Assembly: GCF_024105655.1 (NCBI RefSeq)
Contig: NZ_JAAAMH010000001.1
Location: forward strand, 434,001-498,000
Source of the DNA: Aliihoeflea sp. 40Bstr573
GTDB taxonomy: Bacteria > Pseudomonadota > Alphaproteobacteria > Rhizobiales > Rhizobiaceae
Direction of reading: 5' to 3'
DNA length: 64,000 bases
Both the position numbers and the translations under genes were made by a program. Shown here piece by piece: positions 1 through 8,638 of this stretch (positions are counted from its first letter, which is position 1; each line of letters starts with the position of its first letter). The notes beneath the pieces were generated by a model. The model saw only the letters and a program-made list of their open reading frames with translations. It was not told where the DNA came from and did not search any database.

Positions 1-534
1 CTGCTGCTTCTTCTTGGTGCCGTCCTCGTTCTCGGAAGCGGGGCTTGCAGCTTCTTCTTCCGCCCCGCGCGGCGTGCGCGCTTCCGCGCCGCCCGGCCGC
101 TTGGCGATGCCGTGGCTGATATAGTTGACCGCATCGTAGCGGGTCATCTGCTGCTCCTGCAGGAAATAAGCCGCATGGCTTTCCCGCTCGGCGAAGATGG
201 CGACGAGCACGTTCGCACCCGAAACCTCCTCGCGGCCCGACGACTGGACGTGGATCACAGCGCGCTGGATCACGCGCTGGAAGCCTGCTGTCGGCTTGGA
301 ATCTTCGTCGTAGCCGGTGACCAGATTGTCGAGTTCGGTGTCGATATAGGTCAGAACAGTCTGCTTGAGCTCGTCGACATTGACGTTGCATGCGCGCATC
401 ACGGCGGATGCGTCGCCATCGTCGATCAGCGCCAGCAAGAGATGCTCGAGCGTTGCATATTCATGATGCCGTTCGTTGGCGAAAGTCAGCGCCTGGTGCA
501 GCGCGCGCTCGAGGCCTTGGGAGAATGCCGGCAT
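1..534 (-). CDS. clpA: ClpA, ATP-binding subunit of Clp protease (partial)
   Basis: Only the N-terminal 178 codons are in the window; the gene runs off the left edge. The protein opens with MPAFSQGLERALHQAL, the typical start of ClpA, and continues through the double Clp N-terminal repeat that binds ClpS and substrates. It ends here in an acidic, low-complexity linker (SENEDGTKKK) just before the first AAA domain would begin. ClpA is the hexameric unfoldase that feeds substrates to ClpP in the cytoplasm. The start lies 8 bases after the clpS stop, so the two form a clpS-clpA operon, which fits ClpS being the adaptor of ClpA. The family identity is certain; the ATPase part cannot be inspected. 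Confidence 0.95.
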   Translation of the reverse strand, partial: MPAFSQGLERALHQALTFANERHHEYATLEHLLLALIDDGDASAVMRACNVNVDELKQTVLTYIDTELDNLVTGYDEDSKPTAGFQRVIQRAVIHVQSSGREEVSGANVLVAIFAERESHAAYFLQEQQMTRYDAVNYISHGIAKRPGGAEARTPRGAEEEAASPASENEDGTKKKQQ

Positions 535-542
535 TCAGTACC

Positions 543-908
543 TCATTTCTTTTCCATCACGCATTGCAGCGGATGCTGGTGTTGGCGAGCGAAATCCATG
601 ACCTGGGTCACCTTTGTCTCGGCCACCTCGAAGGTGTAGACGCCGCATTCGCCGACACCGTGATTATGGACGTGGAGCATGATGCGGGTCGCTGCTTCGC
701 GATCCTTCTGGAAGAAGCGTTCGAGAACGTGCACGACGAATTCCATCGGCGTGTAGTCATCATTGAGAATCAGAACACGGTAGAGACTCGGCTTCTTGGT
801 TTTGGCCTTCGTGCGGGTGATGACCGCCGTGCCCCGTCCGGGGCCGCCATTGCCGTTTTCACCCGCTTGAGCCTTGGGTGCACGCTTGCCTGAACCTATG
901 CTCGTCAC
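543..908 (-). CDS. clpS: ClpS, adaptor of the ClpAP protease
   Basis: The 121-residue protein has a variable N-terminal extension of about 40 residues rich in G, K and T, followed by the ClpS core. The core includes [17 protein letters not shown], the conserved N-degron pocket segment, and [16 protein letters not shown]. ClpS binds N-end-rule substrates and delivers them to ClpA. I chose the GTG at 908 because a GGAAAGG element precedes it and upstream codons look non-coding. An in-frame upstream start near 995 would give 150 residues and cannot be excluded. It is co-transcribed with clpA, 8 bases downstream. Confidence 0.93.
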   Translation of the reverse strand: MTSIGSGKRAPKAQAGENGNGGPGRGTAVITRTKAKTKKPSLYRVLILNDDYTPMEFVVHVLERFFQKDREAATRIMLHVHNHGVGECGVYTFEVAETKVTQVMDFARQHQHPLQCVMEKK

Positions 909-1047
909 TCGCCTTTCCAATCTTACCACTCCCGCCTCGGAAGCGTCATGTAGGTGTTTCGCCCTTGATTGTAAGCCCTGTGTCGATGGTGACAATACGG
1001 CCGGGCTTCACGTCGACGACAATATTTTCGGCGCACCTGCAAGACCA

Positions 1048-1074
1048 TGAAAAAGGCCGCGCAATCGCGCGGCC
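1048..1074 (-). terminator. Rho-independent terminator of the phasin gene
   Basis: On the minus strand the stem GGCCGCGC / GCGCGGCC (8 bp, loop of 4) is followed by TTTTTCA. It lies 30 bases after the phasin stop codon, so phasin is probably transcribed alone. Confidence 0.85.
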
Positions 1075-1103
1075 CAAGTCACGTCGTAAGGTCTCGGCGG
1101 CTG

Positions 1104-1433
1104 TCACCGTACCTTGGCGCCCAGCATCTCGAAGGGCTTGTAGACCTCCTTCGCCATGTCGGCGTAAAGCTCGCTCATGCGCGTCGCCTGACCGATGAAG
1201 CCTTCATAGGCCTGCCGCGCGAAATCCATCTGGACTTCCACCGCCTTGTCCGGCGATTTCGCCTGGACCAGCTTTTCCAGCGCTGATCCCGACTGCTCGA
1301 ACGCCTTGCGCGAATATTCGGTCGCCTCGACAGCGATCGCCTGCATGTTCTTCGACACCGAAGCGAAGCTCTTCAGCCCGGTATCCGTCATTTCCTTGCC
1401 GAGTTTGCCGGCATCTTCGAAGGACTGCATCAT
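1104..1433 (-). CDS. Phasin family protein
   Basis: The 109-residue, mostly helical protein has the phasin_2 pattern: N-terminal MMQSFEDAGKLGKEMTD, then a long amphipathic helix (AIAVEATEYSRKAFEQSGSA) and ALEKLVQAKSPDKAVEVQMD, where phasins carry a conserved KSP...A.E.Q..F motif. Phasins coat polyhydroxyalkanoate granules and set their size. The ATG at 1433 is preferred over upstream in-frame starts because GAGG lies 9 bases before it. It is monocistronic, between clpS and the divergently read carboxypeptidase gene, and has its own terminator. No PHA synthesis gene is in the window, so the granule role is inferred from family membership. Confidence 0.88.
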   Translation of the reverse strand: MMQSFEDAGKLGKEMTDTGLKSFASVSKNMQAIAVEATEYSRKAFEQSGSALEKLVQAKSPDKAVEVQMDFARQAYEGFIGQATRMSELYADMAKEVYKPFEMLGAKVR

Positions 1434-1653
1434 CAGCCAAAACCTCATGGGAGCTTGGGAAAGGCGCAGGAATGCTGCGGTGCGCAAACTCTATCCCGCG
1501 TCGCAACACCCGTCAATTGCGGCAGCGCTCCTGCCAAAGCTCGAATTTCGCCGACTTCATGAACGAACCGGTTACCATAAACGGATCGGTAACTTCCGAC
1601 GGCTAGGTTTGAACGATGTAAAACCTCGCCAGAATGCGACCACCAAAATCTGT

Positions 1654-3150
1654 ATGGGTGTAGTTGTGCGTCAGACGTTCGCCGGATTTCTTCCGCGTCA
1701 CCAGGCCATCTTCAAGGTCCTGCTTTCCTTCCTCACCGCCCTCGCGCTGATTGCCGGCGCAGCCGGTCACGCGTCGGCCAATCCGCGCTACGCGGCCTAC
1801 GTCATGGACGCCAAGACAGGTCAGGTGCTGTTCAATCGCTATGGCGACGAGCAGCGCTTCCCCGCCTCGCTCACCAAGATGATGACGCTCTACATGCTGT
1901 TCGAGCAGATGGAATCGGGCCGCGTCGCCAAGTCGACCCCGATCCCGATCAGCGCCAAGGCTGCCGCCGAGCCGCCGACAAAGATCGGCCTGCGTGCCGG
2001 CTCCACCATCACGGCCGAGAACGCGATCTATTCGCTCGTCACCCGCTCTGCAAACGACATCGCGACCGCGATCGGCGAATTCGTCGGTGGTTCGGAGCAG
2101 AACTTCGCAAGGCTCATGACGACCAAGGCGCGCCAGCTCGGCATGAACTCGACGACCTTCCAGAACGCGCATGGTCTGCCCAACAACAAGCAGGTGACGA
2201 GCGCGCGGGATATGGCCATTCTGGGCATCGCACTTCGCGAGCACTTCCCGCAGTACTACTCCTATTTCAGCACCCGGGAGTTCAAACTCGGAAAGCAGCG
2301 CTTTGGCAACCACAACCGCGTTCTCGGCCGCGTCCGCGGCGCAGACGGCATCAAGACGGGCTATATCCGCGCATCGGGTTTCAACCTGGTCTCGTCGGTG
2401 CAAGATGACGGCCGCTCGATCGTCGCCGTGGTCATGGGCGGCCAGTCCGGCCGTTCGCGTGACGACCACATGGTTGAGCTGATCCGTCAGTACCTGCCCA
2501 AGGCTTCGCGCGGAAATAAGCAACTGCTCGTCGCACGCGGCCCGCTTAGCCAGACAGTCGCCGTTGCCGCCACCGCCAATGTCCTGCCGACAAAGATTCC
2601 CGTGCCGCAATTCCGCCCCGCAGAGGAGGCCGGCGCCGCCCAGATGGAACTGGCGCTCACCTCGACGGCGGCAGCTCGGCCGGCGGCGCAGGCGCCCGCC
2701 ATCGCACCCGCTCCGTCGGCGCCTCTTGGCAACGACGACGCCTCGAACCGCATCCAGATGGCCTTTGGGGGCGCACTCCCGACGGCACGTCCGACCCCGC
2801 CTGCCCCAGTCCCCTCGCAAGCTGTTCCCGCTGCGCTTCACGCGGCCAAGGAACGCGCCGCTTCCGCTGACGTCGACCCGGTCCAGACCTCCTCGACGCA
2901 GCCGGCCGGCTGGGTCATCCAGGTTGCATCCATGCCGTCTGAGAGCGAGGCCAAGTCCTTCCTGGCCAGCGCCAAGTCCCGCGCTTCCAACGTGCTCGGC
3001 GGCGCAGAGCCATTCACCGAAACGTTCCAGCACAACGGCCAGACGTACTATCGCGCACGCTTCGCTGGCTTTGGCGGCAAGGATGCGGCCTGGTCCGCCT
3101 GCGGCTCGCTGAAGAGCTACGGCATCGCCTGCTACGCCGTCCAGATGTAA
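1654..3150 (+). CDS. D-alanyl-D-alanine carboxypeptidase with C-terminal SPOR domain
   Basis: This 498-residue protein is a peptidase S11 penicillin-binding protein. A signal peptide spans about residues 20-42 (hydrophobic core, then AGHASA before the predicted cleavage). The catalytic motifs are all present: SLTK at S72-K75, SAN at 132-134 and KTG at 234-236. A Pro/Ala-rich linker (about residues 300-410) leads to a SPOR domain (about 418-498, from GWVIQVASMPSESEAKS) that would bind denuded septal glycan. The enzyme trims the terminal D-Ala of peptidoglycan pentapeptides in the periplasm. No strong ribosome site precedes the ATG at 1654; a GTG at 1666 is possible. It could be labelled dacA, dacC or dacF, so I give no symbol. 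Confidence 0.93.
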   Translation: MGVVVRQTFAGFLPRHQAIFKVLLSFLTALALIAGAAGHASANPRYAAYVMDAKTGQVLFNRYGDEQRFPASLTKMMTLYMLFEQMESGRVAKSTPIPISAKAAAEPPTKIGLRAGSTITAENAIYSLVTRSANDIATAIGEFVGGSEQNFARLMTTKARQLGMNSTTFQNAHGLPNNKQVTSARDMAILGIALREHFPQYYSYFSTREFKLGKQRFGNHNRVLGRVRGADGIKTGYIRASGFNLVSSVQDDGRSIVAVVMGGQSGRSRDDHMVELIRQYLPKASRGNKQLLVARGPLSQTVAVAATANVLPTKIPVPQFRPAEEAGAAQMELALTSTAAARPAAQAPAIAPAPSAPLGNDDASNRIQMAFGGALPTARPTPPAPVPSQAVPAALHAAKERAASADVDPVQTSSTQPAGWVIQVASMPSESEAKSFLASAKSRASNVLGGAEPFTETFQHNGQTYYRARFAGFGGKDAAWSACGSLKSYGIACYAVQM

Positions 3151-3189
3151 AGTTCCCGTTCTCCGGGAGAGTATCGTGTCGAAGGAGAA

Positions 3190-3876
3190 TCAACCGTGAC
3201 CGGACAACAGAACGTCCTTGGCTTCATTGATCCGCGCCGCCAGGAAGGAGCTGCCGCCGAGGTCCGGGTGCAGTCTCTGCATCAGGCGCCGATGCGCCTT
3301 GCGGATATCCGCCGCGCTAGCACCCGCTTCAAGACCAAGGACCTGGTAAGCCTCTTGCTTGCTCATGGGGCCAGAAGCTGGCGCGCGAGCTTCCCCGCCG
3401 CCGACATCCGCCTGCGCGTGGTCGCGCCAGAGGGGAAGGCGGCTGTCAAGATACGTCTCAAGTAGCTGACGGCTTTCCGGGTCGTCGCCAAGCTCGGCGA
3501 GCAGTTCGTAGAGTTCCAGTTCGCTCAGATCTCCGAGCGGCTTGCCATCGAACGGCCCCGCCAGCACCACGCCATCGAGGCCGCCGGTGTCGTGGTCGAG
3601 TTCCATCTCCAGCGCGGCCGTTCGCACATGGGAACGCTTGCCTGGGGTCGGTTTCGAGCGCCGGTGCATCTTTCCAGCGCCATACCAGGCCAGCGCGCCA
3701 GACAGCGCCATGCCGCCGATCCCCGCCCGACCGATCAGGATCAGGCCGGCACCGACGATGGCGAGCGCGATCGGGCCGATCAGCCTAAGGCTCGATGCGA
3801 TTTTCGCGGCGTCCGCCTTCAACAGCACGAAGATCAGGAAGAGCGCGAGCGCCGAGGCGCCGATCACGTAGATCAT
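3190..3876 (-). CDS. Membrane-anchored J-domain protein
   Basis: The 228-residue protein has two or three N-terminal hydrophobic segments (within about residues 1-68), an acidic central region, and a C-terminal J domain (about 168-228) with an intact HPD at 203-205. The architecture recalls Tim14/Pam18-like membrane J-proteins, which stimulate an Hsp70 at the membrane. The start ATG overlaps the stop of the upstream VWA gene by 4 bases, so the two are translationally coupled. The Hsp70 partner and substrate are unknown. The gene is convergent with the carboxypeptidase gene, 39 bases away. Confidence 0.85.
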   Translation of the reverse strand: MIYVIGASALALFLIFVLLKADAAKIASSLRLIGPIALAIVGAGLILIGRAGIGGMALSGALAWYGAGKMHRRSKPTPGKRSHVRTAALEMELDHDTGGLDGVVLAGPFDGKPLGDLSELELYELLAELGDDPESRQLLETYLDSRLPLWRDHAQADVGGGEARAPASGPMSKQEAYQVLGLEAGASAADIRKAHRRLMQRLHPDLGGSSFLAARINEAKDVLLSGHG

Positions 3877-4610
3877 TTGTCGTGCCTGCCGCGCATGTGT
3901 TCGATCAGCAGCCGGTCCTCGCCGCGCCCCCTCGCCTCCAGCGCCGCATGGCCGCCAGTGGCATAGACCGCGATGGCGGACAGCAGCTTGGCCAGCGTGG
4001 CCGCTGAATTCCGGTCGAAACGGAACCAGGCGCCGCGCGTCAGCCGCGCGATCTCCTTGAAGGCCCGCTCGGCCAAGGGGTCATGGCCCTCCTGGAACAG
4101 GAAGACTGGAACGCCTTTGAGCCCGAGCCGTCCCGCCTTGTCGGCGAGTTCGTCGATTCCCTCTTCCATCGCATCGCCGATATAGACGAGCGCGTTCACC
4201 TTGTGCGCTTCGCTCTCCGAGATCGCATGCGAAAGCACCTTGCCGATCTGTGTATGCCCGCCGCGACAGTCGATCTTGACCATGAGATCCTTGAGCTTGC
4301 CGGTGTCCGCGACGAATTTGGACGAGCGACATTCGCCGAAGCCACGGAAATAGACGAGCTGGACCTCGAGCCGGCCGGTCTTGCCGACGGCGTCGAACAT
4401 CTCGGCCTGCAGCGTACAGGCAAGGTCCCAGGTCGGCTGGCGGCTCATCGTGGCGTCGAGCGCCAGGATCAGCCGTCCCTTCTGCGCGCCCGGCGCATGC
4501 CCGGCGCTCAGCGTCCGCGCCTGCTTCAAGAAGGCCGCAACCTCGTTCGGCGCGCTTCTGGGGGTTTTGGTCGGCAAGGGTGCCGGCTTGGCGGGGGTCT
4601 TTTCACTCAT
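3873..4610 (-). CDS. von Willebrand factor type A domain protein
   Basis: The 245-residue protein has a Pro/Lys-rich N-terminus (1-45) and a VWA fold. The metal-ion-dependent adhesion site looks intact: D52-x-T54-x-S56 (DATMS), T120 in GGHTQ, and D146 in YIGDAM. No signal peptide or membrane segment is visible, so it is probably cytoplasmic. The ATG at 4610 was chosen over an upstream in-frame ATG because the upstream residues (MPWRAQNLIFNV) look spurious. It overlaps the J-domain gene by 4 bases, suggesting the two act together, perhaps in metal-dependent complex assembly. The function is not known to me. Confidence 0.82.
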   Translation of the reverse strand: MSEKTPAKPAPLPTKTPRSAPNEVAAFLKQARTLSAGHAPGAQKGRLILALDATMSRQPTWDLACTLQAEMFDAVGKTGRLEVQLVYFRGFGECRSSKFVADTGKLKDLMVKIDCRGGHTQIGKVLSHAISESEAHKVNALVYIGDAMEEGIDELADKAGRLGLKGVPVFLFQEGHDPLAERAFKEIARLTRGAWFRFDRNSAATLAKLLSAIAVYATGGHAALEARGRGEDRLLIEHMRGRHDK

Positions 4611-4658
4611 GACATTGAAAATGAGGTTCTGCGCGCGCCAAGGCAAGACTGCGCGCGA

Positions 4659-5093
4659 TCACAGAAGCCCGAGGTCGGCGAGTTCGCGGCGAAGCTGCGC
4701 CGGCATCTCGCGCATGTCGGACCCACCTCCGACATCCTGCGGCGCATCTTCCGTGCGAAGGTAGCGCCAGCCCTGGAACGGTCGTCGCGGTTGCCAGACT
4801 GTTGGCGTCAACTGATTGTCGAGGACGAGGTGGCAACGGCCGATTCCATCGCCGTCCGTGAACGGCCTGACGTCGACCAGCTTCTGCCGGCACTGCACTC
4901 CGCCCTTGATTACCCAGTAGAGCGACCCCCCGTCGAGCAGTTGCTCGACGCGCTTGGGCACCATCCGGGTCGTGTGGAAATGCTCGACCGGCTGCCCGGA
5001 AGCGCGCATCCGCGCTGCCCGCTCGTCGATCCACGATTGCAGGTCCTCGATCGAGTCGCAGCCAACGCAAAGCTTGAGGATGTGAAGTGCCAT
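4659..5093 (-). CDS. DUF1489 family protein
   Basis: The 144-residue protein begins MALHILKLCVGCDSIEDLQ and contains HFHTTRMVPKR and LYWVIKGGVQCRQ, segments I associate with the alphaproteobacterial DUF1489 family. No signal peptide or membrane helix is seen, so it is likely cytosolic. It has no known function. The ATG at 5093 is preferred over an upstream in-frame ATG because family members begin with MALH. It lies upstream of and on the same strand as the VWA/J-domain pair (48 bases), which it may share a transcript with. Confidence 0.85.
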   Translation of the reverse strand: MALHILKLCVGCDSIEDLQSWIDERAARMRASGQPVEHFHTTRMVPKRVEQLLDGGSLYWVIKGGVQCRQKLVDVRPFTDGDGIGRCHLVLDNQLTPTVWQPRRPFQGWRYLRTEDAPQDVGGGSDMREMPAQLRRELADLGLL

Positions 5094-5162
5094 GGTCTCT
5101 AGATAGGCGCTGGCTTCCGCCAACTCAAAGGCGGCATGGCCTGATGTCCACAGAAAGCAGCC

Positions 5163-6563
5163 TTAGCATTCGACGACGTTGACCGCGAGCCCGCCGAGGC
5201 TCGTTTCCTTGTACTTGTCGTTCATGTCGAGCCCGGTCTGGCGCATCGTCTTGATTGCCGCGTCAAGCGGCACGAAATGCTTGCCGTCGCCCTTGATGGC
5301 AAGCGAGGCGGCCGTCACGGCCTTTACCGCGCCAAGCGCATTTCGTTCGATGCAAGGCACCTGCACGAGCCCGGCGATCGGATCGCAAGTCATGCCCAGA
5401 TGATGCTCGAGCGCGATCTCGGCGGCATTTTCGATCTGCTCGGGCGTACCGCCCATCACAGCCGCCAGCCCCGCCGCCGCCATCGCCGACGCCGATCCGA
5501 CTTCGCCCTGGCAGCCGACTTCGGCGCCGGAGATCGACGCGTTGTGCTTGATGATTCCACCGACCGCAGCCGCCGTCAGCAGGAAATCGCGGATACCGTC
5601 AGCGTCGGCTTCGGGGTGGAAATGCAGCCAGTAGCGCATCACCGCCGGCACGACGCCAGCCGCGCCGTTGGTCGGCGCGGTCACGACGCGCCCGCCCCCG
5701 GCGTTCTCCTCGTTCACCGCCATCGCGTAGACCGACAGCCAGTCATTGGCGAGCAGCGGGTTTGGCCGGTTCTGTCGCCACTGCTCCTGCAGCGTATCGT
5801 GCAGATGGCGCGCACGACGGCGCACCTTCAATCCGCCCGGCATGATCCCGTCCTGGCTAAGGCCGCGCTCGATGCAGCCGCGCATCGCGTCCCAGATCGC
5901 GTCGAGGCCGGCATCGAGGTCGGCGCGCGACTGCCGCGTCTCCTCGTTCGCCCGCTTCATCTCCGCGATCGACTTGCCCGACGCCTCCGCCATCGCCAGC
6001 ATCTCGCGTGCATTGCGAAACGGATGCGGCACCTGCTCCGCCTTGCCTTCCGGCCCCTTGTCCGCAAGACGCTGCAACTCTTCCTCCGAGACGACGAAAC
6101 CGCCGCCAATCGAATAATAGATGCGCTTCAGGAGCAGCCGGTCGTTGCCGTCATAGGCGCTGAACGCCATGCCATTCGCGTGGCCGGGAAGCGGTTGCTT
6201 GCGATCGAGCACCAGATCCGTGGCGGGATCGAACCGATAGGTCGGATGGCCGGGCGGCGTGATGCGCTTCGTGCCGCTCACCTCGGCCACCGCCGCGTCC
6301 ATCGTGTCCGGGTCCACCGTCTGCGGCAGCGCGCCTGTCAGCCCGAGGATCACCGCCCGGTCCGTGCCATGACCGACGCCCGTAAAGGCCAGCGAGCCGT
6401 GCAGGCTGACGGAGAGCCGCGACACCACCGCGCCCTGCGGCTTCGGCCAGTCGCCGCCCTTGAGTTCGTCGAGAAAGCGGCCGGCCGCCGACATCGGACC
6501 CATCGTGTGGGAGCTCGACGGACCGATGCCGATCTTGAAGAGGTCGAAGACGGACAGGAACAT
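5163..6563 (-). CDS. sdaA: L-serine dehydratase (single-chain, iron-sulfur)
   Basis: The 466-residue protein converts L-serine to pyruvate and ammonia. It begins [20 protein letters not shown], the conserved start of the beta region of fused bacterial serine dehydratases. Cysteines that would hold the 4Fe-4S cluster are in [11 protein letters not shown] and [17 protein letters not shown]. Its length matches E. coli SdaA. It is the only long gene between DUF1489 and a small membrane protein and is preceded by that protein's terminator, so it probably has its own promoter between 6564 and 6656. It links with the glycine-cleavage genes further along as part of C1/serine turnover. Confidence 0.95.
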   Translation of the reverse strand: MFLSVFDLFKIGIGPSSSHTMGPMSAAGRFLDELKGGDWPKPQGAVVSRLSVSLHGSLAFTGVGHGTDRAVILGLTGALPQTVDPDTMDAAVAEVSGTKRITPPGHPTYRFDPATDLVLDRKQPLPGHANGMAFSAYDGNDRLLLKRIYYSIGGGFVVSEEELQRLADKGPEGKAEQVPHPFRNAREMLAMAEASGKSIAEMKRANEETRQSRADLDAGLDAIWDAMRGCIERGLSQDGIMPGGLKVRRRARHLHDTLQEQWRQNRPNPLLANDWLSVYAMAVNEENAGGGRVVTAPTNGAAGVVPAVMRYWLHFHPEADADGIRDFLLTAAAVGGIIKHNASISGAEVGCQGEVGSASAMAAAGLAAVMGGTPEQIENAAEIALEHHLGMTCDPIAGLVQVPCIERNALGAVKAVTAASLAIKGDGKHFVPLDAAIKTMRQTGLDMNDKYKETSLGGLAVNVVEC

Positions 6564-6656
6564 GGATTCTCCGGCAGACGTTGGCGCAACTCTTCGCCAG
6601 CGGCGAGGCCGGCGCAAGGCACGGGCCGACTTTCGCTGATCCGGTTGCGACATCGC

Positions 6657-6691
6657 AAAGAAAAAGGCTGCGGGGCCCTGGCTCCGCAGCC
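6657..6691 (-). terminator. Rho-independent terminator of the 55-residue protein gene
   Basis: Read on the minus strand, GGCTGCGG / CCGCAGCC forms an 8-bp stem around a GC-rich loop and is followed by TTTTTCTTT. It lies 41 bases downstream of the small gene at 6732-6899 and shows that this short gene is a real transcription unit. Confidence 0.85.
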
Positions 6692-6731
6692 TGTCGAAAT
6701 TCGTCGCAAGCTCGCGGCCTGCTGCGCGTTG

Positions 6732-6899
6732 TCAGCTCGCGGCGATCGTGGCCACGCCTTCAGCGCCTGCACCACCCACCAGCCAGGCCAGGAGAATGAT
6801 GCCTGCAAAGCCGATCACTGCCTTGGCGGTCACGCCCCAGCAGGATTTCTGAACGCTCTCGTCCATGGAATTCCCGTTTTTGAGATTTTGGTCTGCCAT
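6732..6899 (-). CDS. Small single-span membrane protein, 55 residues
   Basis: The reading frame gives a polar N-terminus (MADQNLKNGNSMDESVQKSC), then a hydrophobic helix of about 20 residues (VIGFAGIILLAWLVGGAGA) and a short tail. I do not recognise a family. A second in-frame ATG at 6866, preceded by GGGAA, would give 44 residues. A strong terminator 41 bases downstream and a 14-base inverted repeat (AACGCA-AA-TGCGTT, 6911-6924) just upstream support it as a genuine transcript. It is most likely an inner-membrane small protein; its role is unknown. Confidence 0.6.
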   Translation of the reverse strand: MADQNLKNGNSMDESVQKSCWGVTAKAVIGFAGIILLAWLVGGAGAEGVATIAAS

Positions 6900-7138
6900 C
6901 GCCCCCGAACAACGCAAATGCGTTCCCCTGCTCCAGCAGGCATCTCGGTAGACGTATTCGCGCCGCCTTGCAATGCGAAAAGGCGGCAATTTCATGGCGG
7001 AAATTTCATCGCGGATTTCCGATTTCGACAACTTGAGATAAATCATCGAGTTAGCTGCAACGCGGCGTTAGCAATTTCGTAACGCATCTGGCTAAAGGAT
7101 GACGACCATTCCCCGCTCCCCTGTGCCGGCCCGCGCCA

Positions 7139-7837
7139 ATGATGCTTGAATCGATCCCCCTCGACCCGCTCGACCTCTTCGCGCTCGCCTATTTTCTGGT
7201 GGGGTGGATCGTCTTCGCGCAAGCGACGCAAGGCCGGATCTTCTCGCGCCCGACGCTCACCTCCTTGATGAACCGGCAGCGCGAAACCTGGATGCGCACC
7301 ATGGCCCGGCGCGACCTGCGGATGATCGACACCGGCATCATGATGGGGCTGCAGCAGGGCACGGCCTTCTTCGCATCGAGTTCGCTCCTGGCGCTTGGCG
7401 GTTGCTTTGCGCTTCTTGGCTCGACCGATCAGGTCATTGCGGTCCTTGGGGACCTGCCGACGAACGACGACATCGCGCGTCCCGTCTTCGAGGCCAAGGT
7501 TTTCGGCCTCACCGGCATCCTCGCCTACGCGTTCTTCAAGTTCGGCTGGGCCTACCGGCTCTTCAACTATTGCTCGATCCTGATCGGCGCTGTGCCGATC
7601 GCCAAGGAGGACACAGACGATTCCGAAGTCGAACGCGCCGTCGTCCGGGCCGCCCGCATGAACCAGCTCGGCGGCAAGCACTTCAATGCCGGACTGCGCG
7701 CCATTTTCTTTGCGCTCGGCTATCTCGGCTGGTTCGTCGGACCCTGGTTCTTCATCGGAACGACGACCTTCACGCTCTTCGTCCTCGTGCGCCGGCAGTT
7801 CTTTTCCGCCGCCCGCGCTGCCGTCATCGACGCCTAG
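7139..7837 (+). CDS. DUF599 family membrane protein
   Basis: The 232-residue protein has four to five hydrophobic segments (about residues 12-30, 75-100, 122-145, 185-220) and the signature MNRQRETWMRTMARRDLRM followed by the family's RM.N..G.H.NAGLRA-like stretch (ARMNQLGGKHFNAGLRA). This is the DUF599 pattern. The function is unknown. Two consecutive ATG codons lie at 7139 and 7142. The stop codon interleaves with that of the convergent YdcF-like gene on a shared CTAG. Confidence 0.85.
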   Translation: MMLESIPLDPLDLFALAYFLVGWIVFAQATQGRIFSRPTLTSLMNRQRETWMRTMARRDLRMIDTGIMMGLQQGTAFFASSSLLALGGCFALLGSTDQVIAVLGDLPTNDDIARPVFEAKVFGLTGILAYAFFKFGWAYRLFNYCSILIGAVPIAKEDTDDSEVERAVVRAARMNQLGGKHFNAGLRAIFFALGYLGWFVGPWFFIGTTTFTLFVLVRRQFFSAARAAVIDA

Positions 7838-8622
7838 GGCAGCAACCTGTCGGTGCGCCCGGTCAGGCGATAGGCAACGAGCCCGATCCATTCGCGGATG
7901 GCGATGGCGGTGTTCTGCAGGCTGTCGATCGCGTTGTCCTGTGCCAGCCCGGGCGTCTCGTCCCCCGCGGTGCGGTAGTCCGCCGGCCAGGGAACGACGT
8001 CGAACCCGGCCTTCTCGAACAGGAGGACCGAGCGCGGCATGTGGAATGCGGAGGTGACGAGCAGCCAGGTCTGTCCGTTCTGCGGGCTCACCATGTCCCG
8101 CGAGAACCGCGCATTCTCGTCGGTGTTGCGTGAACGGTTCTCGAGCACCAGCCGCCCTTCGTCGATGCCGAGCGCGTTCAAAAGCCGTGGCGCGGTGTCA
8201 GCGTCGCCCTCGCCCTCGAGCGCGATCGTTCCAGTCCCGCCCGAAACGACCACCGGGACGTTCGGAAATAGACGAGCGAGCACGGCCGTCTCGACGAACC
8301 GATCGCCACTCGAATTCAGTTCATAGCCACCGCGCGCGAGATTGACGGAACCCTCGAACCCGCCGCCGAGCACGATGATACCGTCGATCCGCTCAGACGC
8401 CGGATCGGGCCGCGCAAAGCGATCTTCAAGCGGATGCAGCATCAGCGCCCCGATCGACGTCCATGTCGAAAGCGCCAGCACAACAAAAGCGACCGAAAAC
8501 GCGGCTCCGGCCAGCCGCGTCCATTGCAGGAACAGCAGCACGAGACCGACGAAGAGCAGGATACCGGTCAGGTTCAGGGGATGAGCGAACAGCCAGAATA
8601 TCTTGGAAAGATAAAAGAACAC
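7834..8622 (-). CDS. YdcF/ElyC family protein (DUF218)
   Basis: The 262-residue protein has two N-terminal membrane helices (about residues 10-32 and 36-56), then a DUF218 Rossmann-like domain with IDGIIVLGGG, VVVSGGTGT and LLVTSAFHMPRS. The family includes E. coli ElyC and SanA, linked to envelope polysaccharide metabolism. It is oriented with the inner-membrane anchor N-terminal. It follows gatA by 16 bases on the same strand and could be read with the gatC operon. The exact substrate cannot be told. Confidence 0.87.
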   Translation of the reverse strand: MFFYLSKIFWLFAHPLNLTGILLFVGLVLLFLQWTRLAGAAFSVAFVVLALSTWTSIGALMLHPLEDRFARPDPASERIDGIIVLGGGFEGSVNLARGGYELNSSGDRFVETAVLARLFPNVPVVVSGGTGTIALEGEGDADTAPRLLNALGIDEGRLVLENRSRNTDENARFSRDMVSPQNGQTWLLVTSAFHMPRSVLLFEKAGFDVVPWPADYRTAGDETPGLAQDNAIDSLQNTAIAIREWIGLVAYRLTGRTDRLLP

Positions 8623-8638
8623 CGCCCGTCGTCCCGAC

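Noticed and set aside
1603-3033. A 476-codon open frame on the minus strand opposite the carboxypeptidase gene.
   Set aside because: Composition is of a shadow frame (Arg/Gly/Asp/His-rich); the plus-strand gene has all catalytic motifs.
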